A stretch of DNA of 64,000 nt from BOG-908 sp963848205 (GTDB lineage: Bacteria > Pseudomonadota > Alphaproteobacteria > Acetobacterales > Acetobacteraceae): the NCBI GenBank assembly GCA_963848205.1, contig CAWKCV010000003.1, forward strand, positions 1,364,001-1,428,000, in the 5' to 3' direction. The notes below the pieces were generated by a model. The model saw nothing but the letters and a program-made list of their open reading frames with translations, was not told where the DNA came from and did not search any database. Below are positions 16,996 to 26,240 of the stretch, in pieces. A program made the translations under genes and the position numbers. Position 1 is the stretch's first letter. The number at the start of each line of letters is the position of its first letter.

Positions 16996-19900
16996 CTAGG
17001 CCGCCTCCTGCTCCCGCTCCTTTCCATCGCCGAACAGAAACTCGATGTCGTTCCCGTCGAGTGCGGAGACCGTTGCCGCGTCCCCGTCATCACCCTCGCC
17101 GAACGCAATCGACGCCAACTCCGCCTTGCGCGCCTGCAACTCCAGTATGCGTTCCTCAACCGTATCGGCCGCGATCAGCTTATAGACGAACACCGATTTG
17201 GTCTGCCCGATCCGATACGCGCGGTCCGACGCCTGATCCTCCACCGCCGGATTCCACCACGGATCGTAGTGGATCACCGTATCCGCACTCACCAGGTTCA
17301 GCCCGCGCCCACCCGCCTTCAAACTGATCAGAAACAGCGGCACTTCCCCCGCCTCGAACCGCCGCACCGGCTCGCCTCGATCGTGCGTATCGCCGCGCAA
17401 CTCCACAAACGCGATATCGGCCTCGCGCAACCTCGGCTTGATCAGATCCAGCATCGACGTGAACTGGCTGAACAGCAAAATCCGCCGCCCTTCGGAGATC
17501 ATCTCGACCACCATCTCGAGCAGATCGTCCAGCTTGCTCGAACTCTCGATCTCGCGCGCCGAGCGCAATTTCACCAGCCGCGGATCGCAACACGCCTGCC
17601 TTAATTTCAGCAACGCATCCAGCACCACGATCCGGCTCTGCGCCAGGCTGCGCTCGGCCACCTGCTCGCGCACCTTCTCGTACATCGTCACCCGTATCGT
17701 CTCGTACAATTCGCGCTGATCCGGCGCCAACGTGATCCGGCGCAAAATCGTATGTTTCGGCGGCAACTCTGTCGCCACCTCGCTCTTCTTCCGGCGCATC
17801 AGAAACGGCCGTATCCGCCGCACCAGCTGCGCGCGCCGTATCCCGTCGCCATTCTTCTCGATCGGCGTGCGGAACCGCTTGGTGAACCCGCGCCGGTCGC
17901 CCAGCAGCCCCGGCATCAAAAAAGCAAACTGGCTCCACAACTCTTCCAGATTGTTCTCGATCGGCGTGCCCGACAAACAGATCCGCTGCCGCGCATCCAA
18001 CTGGCACACCGCCTTCGTCGCCTTCGCGTCCGGGCTCTTGATCGCTTGGGCCTCGTCCAGCACGATCATGTGCCAGTCGAACACTTTCATCTCCAATATA
18101 TCGCGCGTCAGCACCGTATAAGTCGTGATCACCACGTCCGTCCGGTCGATCTCGTCGCGTCGTTTATGCCGGTCCAGCCCATGCATCACCACGATGCGCA
18201 AACCCGGCGCGAACTTGCCCAGCTCGCTCACCCAGTTCGCAATCAGGCTCGTCGGCACCACGATCAATGCCGGCTGGTTCATCCGCCCCGCCGCATGCTC
18301 CACCGTGATATGCGCGATCGTCTGCGCCGTCTTGCCCAACCCCATGTCGTCGGCCAGAAACGCCCCCAGCCGCGATCCCATCAGATGCTGCAGCCAATCC
18401 ACGCCCTGCACCTGATACGGCCGCAGATCGCCCCGGAACTCCGACGGTATGTTGCACGCCGGTATCTCCGGCTCGCCGCGAAACCGCTCCGTATAAGCCT
18501 TGATCCGGCCTGCATCGTGCCAGCGCGTCTGCAATATCTGCTCGAGCTCGATCACCGTCGCCGCTTCCGCATCCGGCAGCACGATCGTGTCCGCGCGCAC
18601 CTCGGCCGCCTCGATCAGATCGCCCATGATCCCCAGCATCCGCGCAATCCGGTCGGCCGGCAGCTTCACCACCCGCCCATCCTCCAGCGTGGTGATCAGC
18701 TCGCCATTGACGATCTGCGCCGCCTCCATCCCGCCCCGCGCCAGCAGATTGCTCAGCACCGGCAACAGCGCGATCCGCACCCCGTCGATCTCGATCCCGA
18801 AATCCATCGCAAAGCTCGACGGATTCTCCGCCGAGACCGCAACATCGGTAATCTTCAAGTCCCACTCGCCGACCTTCTGAACCATCCGCGGTCCAAAATC
18901 CTTGTCGATCAGGCTGCGATACCCCTGCGCCTCCAGCTCCGGCACCCGCTCGGTCACGAACCGGTGCCAACGCTCCCCCGCATCCTCCCCGCGGAACACG
19001 AACACCCGCCGCCCCCGCGCGGACTTGCCGTCGCTCACGCGCATTTGCGTAAACCCGTCCACCCGCAACCCTTCGAGCGCCGCCCCCTCGCCCTCCGCAT
19101 CCCGGCGCACGAACGCCGCACCCGCCGGCCCATACACCCGCACGAACTGCCGCTCGTCATCGCCGTCGCTCAGCGTGCCGCCATAATCGAAATCCAGGAT
19201 CAGCGCGTCCATCAGCACCAGCCGGCCGAAATCGTCCGGCGCCTGCATCCGCTGCAGCCGCATCACCGGCGTCACCCGCCGCTCCACGATCGCCTGCTCG
19301 CTCACCGTCGCCACCAGCGTGCTCTCGCCCCGCTTGCGCCCCATCATCGGCCTCGGCGTAATCGGCGGCGGCGGCTCCGGCCGGCGCTGCCGCAACCGCA
19401 CCCGCCCCACCTGACCGCTCGCCGCATCCACATACCAAGGGCCCGTATCGCCCAAGATCACCGCCGACCTCGCCGGCAACCGCGGTGGCGTATCAGCCTC
19501 GAAAACCCGCTCCGGCCCTGCCGCCAGCCGCTTGCCCGTCGCCCCCCAACGCGCATTTTCCACCCGCAGCAACGCCGAGACCAACGGCGCCACCATCGTC
19601 GCCGGAACGCCCACCCGCAACTCCGTCCCCGCCCCCAGCAGATGCGCCAGCGCCAACGCCGCATCGCTCGCCGTGCCCTCTGCCACGATCCGCGCCGCAC
19701 TCGTGGGCTCGATCCTGGCCGTCCGCTCACCCACCAAACTCAGGCTCACGAAGCACGAATCCGGCGGCGTCCCCGGCTCCAGATTCACCAGCAACCGCTG
19801 CCCCTCCGGCGCCGGCGCCACCAGACCGTCCCCGAAACTCGCCTGCTCGGCCCGCTTGAGCGCCGGAAACCGCTCCAGCGCCGCATATGCCGTCGCCGCC

Positions 19901-20139
19901 AGATGCGGGCAGTTCACCAGCCGGCACGTGCACCGGTTCTCGAACACCACCCGCTTGCCCATCGCCGCCGGCGTCACCTTGGCCGTCCGGCGCACCCCCT
20001 TGTCCTCCACCGTGCCGATCACGGTCTCCCCCTCGAGCCGGACAGACACCGCCCCGATCAGCACCAGGCTACGGCCGCGCGTCAGCGCACGTGCCTCGAA
20101 AATACGGCCGAGGTCTTCAGTAGAGAACGGAACGGGCAA
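16996..20139 (-). CDS. SWIM zinc-finger SNF2-family helicase-like ATPase
   Basis: 1047 residues. An N-terminal SWIM-type zinc finger is visible as RCTCRLVNCPHLAA (C-x-C-x-n-C-x-H, residues about 68-81). A long middle region of unknown fold follows. The SNF2 ATPase core starts near residue 560: Walker A is LADDMGLGKTAQT (about residue 598), the DEAH-like box is VLDEAQAIKSP (about residue 695), and the C-terminal helicase lobe has LLFSQFTSMLDLI, LKAGGRGLNLVSAD and DRAYRIGQTKSVFVYKL. This is the bacterial Rad54/HepA-like DEAD/DEAH group, DNA-translocating ATPases likely to remodel protein-DNA or RNA polymerase complexes. Partners are unknown. It is monocistronic. Confidence 0.88.
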   Translation of the reverse strand: MPVPFSTEDLGRIFEARALTRGRSLVLIGAVSVRLEGETVIGTVEDKGVRRTAKVTPAAMGKRVVFENRCTCRLVNCPHLAATAYAALERFPALKRAEQASFGDGLVAPAPEGQRLLVNLEPGTPPDSCFVSLSLVGERTARIEPTSAARIVAEGTASDAALALAHLLGAGTELRVGVPATMVAPLVSALLRVENARWGATGKRLAAGPERVFEADTPPRLPARSAVILGDTGPWYVDAASGQVGRVRLRQRRPEPPPPITPRPMMGRKRGESTLVATVSEQAIVERRVTPVMRLQRMQAPDDFGRLVLMDALILDFDYGGTLSDGDDERQFVRVYGPAGAAFVRRDAEGEGAALEGLRVDGFTQMRVSDGKSARGRRVFVFRGEDAGERWHRFVTERVPELEAQGYRSLIDKDFGPRMVQKVGEWDLKITDVAVSAENPSSFAMDFGIEIDGVRIALLPVLSNLLARGGMEAAQIVNGELITTLEDGRVVKLPADRIARMLGIMGDLIEAAEVRADTIVLPDAEAATVIELEQILQTRWHDAGRIKAYTERFRGEPEIPACNIPSEFRGDLRPYQVQGVDWLQHLMGSRLGAFLADDMGLGKTAQTIAHITVEHAAGRMNQPALIVVPTSLIANWVSELGKFAPGLRIVVMHGLDRHKRRDEIDRTDVVITTYTVLTRDILEMKVFDWHMIVLDEAQAIKSPDAKATKAVCQLDARQRICLSGTPIENNLEELWSQFAFLMPGLLGDRRGFTKRFRTPIEKNGDGIRRAQLVRRIRPFLMRRKKSEVATELPPKHTILRRITLAPDQRELYETIRVTMYEKVREQVAERSLAQSRIVVLDALLKLRQACCDPRLVKLRSAREIESSSKLDDLLEMVVEMISEGRRILLFSQFTSMLDLIKPRLREADIAFVELRGDTHDRGEPVRRFEAGEVPLFLISLKAGGRGLNLVSADTVIHYDPWWNPAVEDQASDRAYRIGQTKSVFVYKLIAADTVEERILELQARKAELASIAFGEGDDGDAATVSALDGNDIEFLFGDGKEREQEAA

Positions 20140-20205
20140 CGGGACAGGCTCGCGCGACGTGGCCGGGTGTTTTGGGGCCTTCGCCCGCGCGTTGCAACCT
20201 TGGGG

Positions 20206-20252
20206 AAGGAAGTAGTCCTTTTTTGAGAAAAAGGACCAAAAAACTTTTGCTC
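20206..20252 (+). repeat. REPIN-like repeat, singlet
   Basis: Variant A copy between the divergent SNF2 and mscL genes, so it cannot be a simple terminator for either. Its outer GGAAG end faces the SNF2 start (67 bp away) and its inner end faces mscL. Confidence 0.88.
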
Positions 20253-20301
20253 ACCAGGATTTTGCGGCTAGCGTGACCGCCTCACACCCAGGAGCGCACC
20301 G

Positions 20302-20763
20302 ATGGCAACGCCGAACAGGTTCCTGCGCAAGCCAGGCTGGCTGGGCGACTTCCAGGCCTTCATCATGCGTGGCAACGTCGTGGACCTCGCCGTCGGCATC
20401 ATCATCGGCGCCGCCTTCACCGGCATCGTCCAAAGCCTCGTCAAAGACATCTTCAACCCCGTCATCGGCCTGCTCACCGGCGGCGTGGACTTCTCGGACC
20501 GCTTCGTCACCATCCGCGGCCCCGCGGCGCCCACCATCGCCGCCGCCCGCGCCGCCGGCGCCGTCACCATCAATTACGGCCTCTTCGTCAACGCCGTCAT
20601 CCAGTTCTTCATCGTCGCCATCGTCGTCTTCTGGCTCGTCCGCACCCTCCAACGCTTCATGCGCAAACAGGAGGACGCACCAACCGTGCCGCCCAATTCG
20701 GAAATCCTGCTGGCGGAAATACGCGATCTTCTGGCGGCGCAGCGCACCACCGCGGCGGAGTGA
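20302..20763 (+). CDS. mscL: Large-conductance mechanosensitive channel
   Basis: 153 residues. MscL opens a wide pore in the inner membrane under osmotic downshock. The N-terminal helix and TM1 are typical: FQAFIMRGNVVDLAVGIIIG then AAFTGIVQSLVKDIFNPVIG. The periplasmic loop carries DFSDRFVTIRGPAAPTI, TM2 is INYGLFVNAVIQFFIVAIVV, and the cytoplasmic bundle ends in EILLAEIRDLLAAQ. Length matches the family. It stands alone, with repeat copies on both sides. Confidence 0.97.
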   Translation: MATPNRFLRKPGWLGDFQAFIMRGNVVDLAVGIIIGAAFTGIVQSLVKDIFNPVIGLLTGGVDFSDRFVTIRGPAAPTIAAARAAGAVTINYGLFVNAVIQFFIVAIVVFWLVRTLQRFMRKQEDAPTVPPNSEILLAEIRDLLAAQRTTAAE

Positions 20764-20808
20764 AGCAAGCGGTTCTTTTTTGAAAAAAGAACCAAAAAAC
20801 TTTTGCTC
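20764..20808 (+). repeat. REPIN-like repeat, singlet
   Basis: Variant with GGTTCTTTTTTGAAAAAAGAACC, then AAAAAACTTTTG, beginning at the mscL stop. The base changes in the two stem arms compensate each other (TTC/GAA for TCC/GGA), which indicates selection on pairing. Confidence 0.9.
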
Positions 20809-20820
20809 GTTGCACCTGCA

Positions 20821-21129
20821 TTACGGAGTCAAACACACCAAAGCTGCAGCGCTCTTTAACATCACCCACCGCCCCGACCTCATCACCGCCGGCATCTCCA
20901 CCGTCATCGCCCTACATGTCCTCCCCCTCGCCCACGCCTTCCAGAACCCCCTCCAATACGCCCCCGCCGCCACCATCCTGGCCTGCAACACAGCCACCCC
21001 GCTCACCCACCCCCACACCTCAGCCATCCCCATCGCTCGAACCACCCGGTCCGCCCTATGTGCGACCGCCGCGATGCAACTTAACATGTCCCGCGTCAGT
21101 GAAAGCCGCATCTGTCCTGTTGACCAGTA
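20821..21129 (+). pseudogene. Remnant of a small membrane-protein gene
   Basis: An open stretch encodes DLITAGISTVIALHVLPLAH followed by AFQNPLQYAPAATILACN, with the GC-rich codon use of real genes here and two hydrophobic helices, but there is no credible start codon or intact N terminus; the frame runs in from the preceding repeat. After about 21030 it loses coding character and ends at 21127-21129 as the AT-richer island begins. I read it as the C-terminal part of a degraded multi-pass membrane protein. Family not recognised. Confidence 0.4.
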
Positions 21130-22640
21130 ATGGCCGATAGCGGACGGTCCGCTTTGCGGTCGGCAGAATAGCGGACAGCCGCCTTCATGAAGACCATGAC
21201 AGCGCGACTGGACTTCTGACACAGAGCGTCGTACCGTTGCATTCTGTTAATCGCTTTGCATCAGCGACACGGGTGAACCGACTATTAGACTCAGCATCCA
21301 ACACTGTCACTTGCTTGTCAGAAGCACTTAACCGGTTACCTCCGACGCTTCGGGTGAAGATAACGAGTTGGCCGCAGGTGGCATTACAGACGATGAGTGG
21401 CCACTCAAAATGCTGAAACGCTTTACTACCCTAACTCAGGACCACGCAATGCTGAGACGATTAAGTCGTCGACTTTGCGTTCTATTGGACAACGTAGCAT
21501 TTCTTGATAGTAGCCGGATTTCGTTCGCAAAGCTTACATGCTGCGAAGCTTCTGCACGCAGGTGAAGCCGATATTTAATGCGATGATCGCTGTTCAAGCA
21601 GCTTTGAAGGCATTGTCGAAGGAGTCGACACGGCTGTATCGTCCGAGAAGCACGGGCACTAGTCGCTGGCAGCGACAGTCAGCCGATATCAATGAGGTTT
21701 ACACTGGATTCGAGGCGGTTCAGGTATCTGGAGCGTTCACCAGTCTCCCGCAGGATTGCCGATGTTTCAAGCCGACAACGAAATTCATGAGAATCGTCTA
21801 CTGAATTGCCGGCGAGTGCCTCTGATCCTATCTCTAGCTCTCAATTTGCGACGATGAATCTGCAACTTCAACGCTTGGCAAAGTTCACGGTTCCGCAATT
21901 GCGGCGTCCCACAGACTGGCAAAAAGACTACGAGAATGACTTTTATCGCTGCACCGCACTTTATCAATGAACCCAGATAGCGTTAGTCGATAGACCAATC
22001 GCTATACCGGTAATGCCGATGATAGTTACTTAGAGGGCATCAAGCGCATATGAAGTCTACAGCAAACACCCATCGGCGGCTCGCAAGGAACTATGCAAGC
22101 GAGGTTACCTAACAAATAGGCGAATATTAGTTAACTGTTACCGACCATCGACTAGAACATACGGCCAATGATTGCAGGCTTATCGATAAAAGACGAAATC
22201 TCTGTCTTGCGTGGCAACGTATCAAGCAGTCATCGTTGCTAAGTCACCGTATTCCGAAACTAGACCAAGAGTGGAGCACATATCATGTCGAGATGAAGGA
22301 TCTCATACTTCGGGCAGGCAATTCGCAGTTGTCGGCAGCCACTACACTGATCGCCTGAGCAGAATGGCTATACGACTGCCGGACGGTCTGGGATTAGTAT
22401 TACCAAGCTGATTACTGACGGCGCATCGAGGCGATTGCATCGGAGCGTAAGCGTCAAAGATACATTAGAAGTGCTGAAAAGCATCGAAGTGCAGCTGAAC
22501 TTGCGTTATCTGAGGATGTTTGGTTTGCCGCAATCGACGACCTAATAGGCGATTGGAAGTCCGGTACCCTGGCAAATTCGGGCGATTGACCCGGGCGATG
22601 TCGGCTTCCGGACAGCTCGCAAAGCTTCCGCCGTCCGATA
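21130..22640. other. AT-richer gene-free island
   Basis: About 1.5 kb with markedly lower G+C than the rest (hand counts: 38% over 22081-22140 and 57% over 21601-21660, against 72% over 22861-22920). Only short frames of at most about 100 codons exist, none with recognisable motifs, ribosome sites or codon bias. The left edge contains an AGCGGAC-G-GTCCGCT palindrome (near 21137-21151) and a second AGCGGACAG; the right edge contains GTCGGCTTCCGGACAG and CCGTCCGATATTGGCGC. No repeat-family copy occurs inside. It looks like decayed foreign DNA or a deleted mobile element. I cannot name its source. Confidence 0.6.
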
Positions 22641-22848
22641 TTGGCGCAAAGCCGCCACGCCCTCAACACGCCCTCCCCCCAAAAAAACTTGCCCAGCCCC
22701 CGCCTCCCATGTTCCTGTTGCGTTCCACACTCCGCACCGGACCGCACCCACCCTGCCCCTCGACGCCACCACCACCCCGCCAGACGACCCAGCCGCCGAA
22801 CGCGCCGCGCGACACATTCGCTGCTGCAAACGGCTGATCGAACTCGGC

Positions 22849-23514
22849 ATGACCCTGGCCGAAGCCGCCGCCGCGCGCAGCCTCGCCCAGAACGGCGAAC
22901 CCAACTCCACCCCCCATTTCGACGCTTTCAGCGCCGACATCCCCCAAGAAGAGCCCCCCCAAGACGTTTCCCCCCAAGCCGGCGCCCCCTTCACCGGCGG
23001 CCCCGCCACCCCAACCCCCACGCGCGCCGACCCGGTTCTCGCCTTCACCCGCCTGGCAAGCTGCGTCCGTCAGACCATGTCGCTCGAAAACACCATCGCC
23101 ACCGAACGCGCCGTCATCACCGACCGCGCCAGCGAGCGCGAACGCAACCGCGCCACCATCGCCGCCCTCTACGCCACCCCGCCCAAACCGCCCGCAACCG
23201 CAACACCCCAGCCAAAACCGCCAACCGCCCCGCCAACCGCCGCCAGGCAAAGCCCCACCACCCCGATCCAGGCCGCCCGCACCGACGACAACCCCTTCCC
23301 CAGCATCCTCGACAACATCAGCCGCGAAATCGGCATCGACCTCACCGACCCCACCCTCGCCAGCCGCCTGCCAACCAAACAAGCCACCGAAACACCACCC
23401 CCTAGCCAAACCGCCCCGCCCACGCCGGCGCAGCCCTTCCCGCAAACCCGGCAAGCGCATTGCGCGGAACCGCCAAACGCCACGCCGCGCCCCGGCGCCG
23501 GACCCGACCCATGA
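22849..23514 (+). CDS. Hypothetical Pro/Ala-rich protein
   Basis: 221 residues from this ATG, GC-rich with strong third-position bias. The first visible residues, RLIELGMTLAEAAAARSLAQ, are helical and the open frame continues upstream without an ATG to about 22700 (encoding DDPAAERAARHIRCCKRLIE), so the true start may be further 5' or the N terminus may have been lost at the edge of the AT-richer island. A second helical block (FTRLASCVRQTMSLENTIAT, then ERAVITDRASERERNRATIA) is followed by a long Pro/Thr/Ala-rich low-complexity tail with one ordered segment, NPFPSILDNISREIGIDL. No enzyme or DNA-binding motif. Probably a cytoplasmic protein of unknown function. Confidence 0.55.
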   Translation: MTLAEAAAARSLAQNGEPNSTPHFDAFSADIPQEEPPQDVSPQAGAPFTGGPATPTPTRADPVLAFTRLASCVRQTMSLENTIATERAVITDRASERERNRATIAALYATPPKPPATATPQPKPPTAPPTAARQSPTTPIQAARTDDNPFPSILDNISREIGIDLTDPTLASRLPTKQATETPPPSQTAPPTPAQPFPQTRQAHCAEPPNATPRPGAGPDP

Positions 23515-23644
23515 AAAACATCATGGGCCAGCAACGCTAGTTCACCATGTTCAAAAAAGCCGGATGGCCCGCACGTCTGGAACCCGACATGCCCCTCTGG
23601 CTACGCTGTCGGTGGCCATAAGAAAATCGTGACAGTCACTGCTC

Positions 23645-23704
23645 GTCCGAAAGCCTGGCGTCCGAAAGCCTGTCGTCCGAAAGCCTGTCGTCCGAAAGCC
23701 TGGC
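23645..23704. repeat. Four tandem 15-bp units
   Basis: GTCCGAAAGCCTGGC, GTCCGAAAGCCTGTC, GTCCGAAAGCCTGTC and GTCCGAAAGCCTGGC follow one another exactly. The array lies 69 bp past the haloperoxidase stop. On the minus strand one frame reads as a QAFGR pentapeptide repeat, but no convincing gene contains it. Confidence 0.95.
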
Positions 23705-23772
23705 GTGCGGCCGCCCGCACGCTGATCCGGCAGCGCGCGTCGGCTGCTTTCGCGTGCGAACAGAATTCTCGG

Positions 23773-25035
23773 CTACTCCTTGCCGCTGGAACCACCCTCC
23801 AACGGCGGAGCAAAATGCGCTGCGACATACCGCCCGACACGCCGCCCCAGCGCTGTCCCCACACTTGTCGAAGACCTGTAGTGAAATCCCGCCCAGATAC
23901 GCGCATTGCCGACCTCGTCGGTAAATGCATCGAGCGAAGACCAGCGATGAACGACACCCGGCAGCTTTGCGCTGACCATCGAAACCTCGCCGACGCCCTT
24001 CAACCCACCAAACGCCTCGATCACACTCGCCGCCGCCCCGCTCTGCACACAATGCGCGCACGGATATTCCGGATGCATCGGCGTGGCCTCAAGCGGCTGC
24101 CAGCCGGGGTCGATCTCCGTCGCAGGATTGCCGTCGATATCGCCATTGCGGATGGCAGTGATTGGCCGCCAGAATTCGTAATGATATTTCGCATCGAACG
24201 TCGCGATATAAGCGTCGGTCAAAGCCGTTGCATAAGCCGCCATGAAGCGTGCGCTATCGACAAGTGTCATGTGCCGCGCCGCCACAACCTCTCGTGCAAT
24301 CTGATGATAGGCGCCGGGCCCGGTCGCCAGCCAGAATTTGGCAGTCTCGGTCTGCGCTTGCGTGCGGACCGCACTGTCACGCGCCCCGAACTCTCTCGTC
24401 TCATTATAATCGGCAGCCCACTCCCGGCTCGCCAACGCAACCGGCGGTCCAGGACGGAACTGATCGGGCCGCGCGATCACGAATGGCTGCAGCGTCGCCC
24501 AGGACGCTGCAAGCATCGCGCCGGTCGGCACATACCGACCAGGCCGCGTGCGCGGTCGATATCTGTCCGGAGCCGTCGCAGTATCGGTCGCGCGAAGAGC
24601 GCAAACACGCACCGCCACCCGTTCGCCCAACTGAAGTCCTGCATCGAGACCCGCCGGCGCAGGCATCGCCTTGACATACGCATCCCGTTGCATCGCAATC
24701 TCAGCGGCGTTCTGCGGATGCAATATCTCCAACGCCCTGGCCGCTGCACCGATCGCCGCCGCCGCCTGAGAAGCACCGGCGGGATGATCATCGCTGACCC
24801 GATAAGCCCGATTGCGCCGCGCAATCGAGTTGACCGCATCGAACATCGCAACATCGACGATCGCCACTTCTCTCTCGCCAAGCGCACCAGGCAACGCCAC
24901 GGCCGAAGCCTTGGCATCCCAGTCCGTCACCACATCCGCCCGGGCGGACACGCAATTCGCCAGACAGACAGCCGAAGCCAGCATCCAAGACGCCAGGCTC
25001 GCAGCATTCCGCCCGAAAACATACGTCCGCATCAC
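23773..25035 (-). CDS. Vanadium-dependent haloperoxidase / PAP2-family exported protein
   Basis: 420 residues with a signal peptide (LASWMLASAVCLANCVSARA, cleavage near residue 33). The C-terminal half carries the three-part vanadate/phosphate pocket of the PAP2-haloperoxidase superfamily: FDAKYHYEFWRPITAI supplies Lys and Arg, HPEYPCAHC supplies the central His region, and IWAGFHYRSS supplies the last His and Arg. It is therefore an exported acid phosphatase-like or haloperoxidase-like protein; many bacterial members have no proven halogenating activity. The start is the first of two adjacent ATGs. The gene is alone, divergent from uppP. Confidence 0.8.
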   Translation of the reverse strand: MMRTYVFGRNAASLASWMLASAVCLANCVSARADVVTDWDAKASAVALPGALGEREVAIVDVAMFDAVNSIARRNRAYRVSDDHPAGASQAAAAIGAAARALEILHPQNAAEIAMQRDAYVKAMPAPAGLDAGLQLGERVAVRVCALRATDTATAPDRYRPRTRPGRYVPTGAMLAASWATLQPFVIARPDQFRPGPPVALASREWAADYNETREFGARDSAVRTQAQTETAKFWLATGPGAYHQIAREVVAARHMTLVDSARFMAAYATALTDAYIATFDAKYHYEFWRPITAIRNGDIDGNPATEIDPGWQPLEATPMHPEYPCAHCVQSGAAASVIEAFGGLKGVGEVSMVSAKLPGVVHRWSSLDAFTDEVGNARIWAGFHYRSSTSVGTALGRRVGRYVAAHFAPPLEGGSSGKE

Positions 25036-25331
25036 AAAACTCCTGCACCCAGGCCTCGCCAGACGAGCCTGTCCGTTACGGGCAAGTTATAACAGGAAAA
25101 TCCGCATGCTTGCCGCCTTACCGCAATCCACCCGCAGACGGCCAAAGCGCGCCAATGCACCTTTTGCACCAGGCAATCGCACACGGCCGTGCCGTCTCGC
25201 CACCGAAACACGCGCCTGTGGCCGAAACGCCCACCCCGCACCCATCCCGCCTTCACGCAAACCGAACACTCGGGCTACACGGAAACCCCGGGCCGCAAGC
25301 CGCCTCCCGGCCACTGCACCGGACCCGACCC

Positions 25332-26186
25332 ATGACCTACCTGCACGCCCTCGTCATCGCTTTCCTGCAGGGCGCCACCGAGATGTTCCCCGTAAGCTCG
25401 CTCGGCCACGCCGTCATCGTGCCCGCTTTGCTCGGCTGGAACATCGACCAGCACGCACCCGTCTTCCTGCCCTTCCTGGTGCTGCTCCACCTCGGCACCG
25501 CCGCCGCCCTGCTCGCCTATTTCTGGCGCGACTGGTGGGAACTCGCCGCCGGCGTGCTCGGCCTCTCCACCCCCGAACGCTGCCGCGAATCGCGCTACAT
25601 CCTCCTCCTGCTCATCATCGCCACCATCCCCGCCGTTATCGTCGGCGGCCTGTTCGAACATGCCGTCCGCGCCCTCTTCGCCACCCCCATCACGGCCGCC
25701 ATCTTCCTCGCCGCCAACGGCATCCTCCTCATCAGCGGCGAATACCTCCGCCGCCGCGCCCCGTTGCGCGTGGGCCAACCCCGCCGCCCCATCGCCACCC
25801 TCTCCAAAACCGACGCCATCATGATCGGCTTCTGGCAGTGCCTCGCCCTCCTCCCAGGCGTCTCCCGCTCCGGCGCCACCATCACCGGCGGCCTGCTCCG
25901 CGGCATCGACCACTCAGCCTCCGCCCACTTCTCCTTCCTCATCGCCCTCCCCGTCATCCTCGCCGCCACCGCCCTCGAAGTCCCCAAACTCCTCCACCAG
26001 GACGTCCCGCCCGCCACCCTGCACATGGCCATCCTCGCCGCCATCGTCGCCGGCATCGTCGCCTTCCTCAGCACCGCCCTCCTGATGCGCTACTTCCGCG
26101 GCACCGATAAACTCGCCCTCAACCCCTTCGGCTACTACTGCATCGCCGCCGGCGCCCTCAGCGGTGCCATCCTCCTCCTTACCTGA
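25332..26186 (+). CDS. uppP: Undecaprenyl-diphosphatase (BacA/UppP)
   Basis: 284 residues, a polytopic inner-membrane enzyme that dephosphorylates undecaprenyl diphosphate to recycle the lipid carrier of peptidoglycan and surface polysaccharides; overproduction gives bacitracin resistance. Catalytic motifs: ATEMFPVSSLGHAVIVPALL (the canonical E-x-x-P-x-S-S-x-x-H block, with Leu where most homologs have Thr) and LLPGVSRSGATITGGLLRG (PGxSRSGxT). Hydrophobic helices continue to the C terminus (AAGALSGAILLL). ATG 25332 matches the normal N terminus; the frame is open upstream with no homology. Confidence 0.93.
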   Translation: MTYLHALVIAFLQGATEMFPVSSLGHAVIVPALLGWNIDQHAPVFLPFLVLLHLGTAAALLAYFWRDWWELAAGVLGLSTPERCRESRYILLLLIIATIPAVIVGGLFEHAVRALFATPITAAIFLAANGILLISGEYLRRRAPLRVGQPRRPIATLSKTDAIMIGFWQCLALLPGVSRSGATITGGLLRGIDHSASAHFSFLIALPVILAATALEVPKLLHQDVPPATLHMAILAAIVAGIVAFLSTALLMRYFRGTDKLALNPFGYYCIAAGALSGAILLLT

Positions 26187-26240
26187 CGCAAACCCGCTGG
26201 CCGACACGATCACGCCAGTCCCGAATGCGCGGAGCCCAGC

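Noticed and set aside
17752..20226. 824-codon plus-strand frame opposite the SNF2 helicase
   Set aside because: The minus frame has intact SWIM and helicase motifs; the plus frame is Arg/His-rich shadow.
20821..21222. 133-codon minus-strand frame after mscL
   Set aside because: No motif, no ribosome site, and it crosses from GC-rich remnant into the AT-richer island with changing composition.
23645..23704. CRISPR array
   Set aside because: Units are 15 bp and directly adjacent with no spacers; no cas gene nearby.
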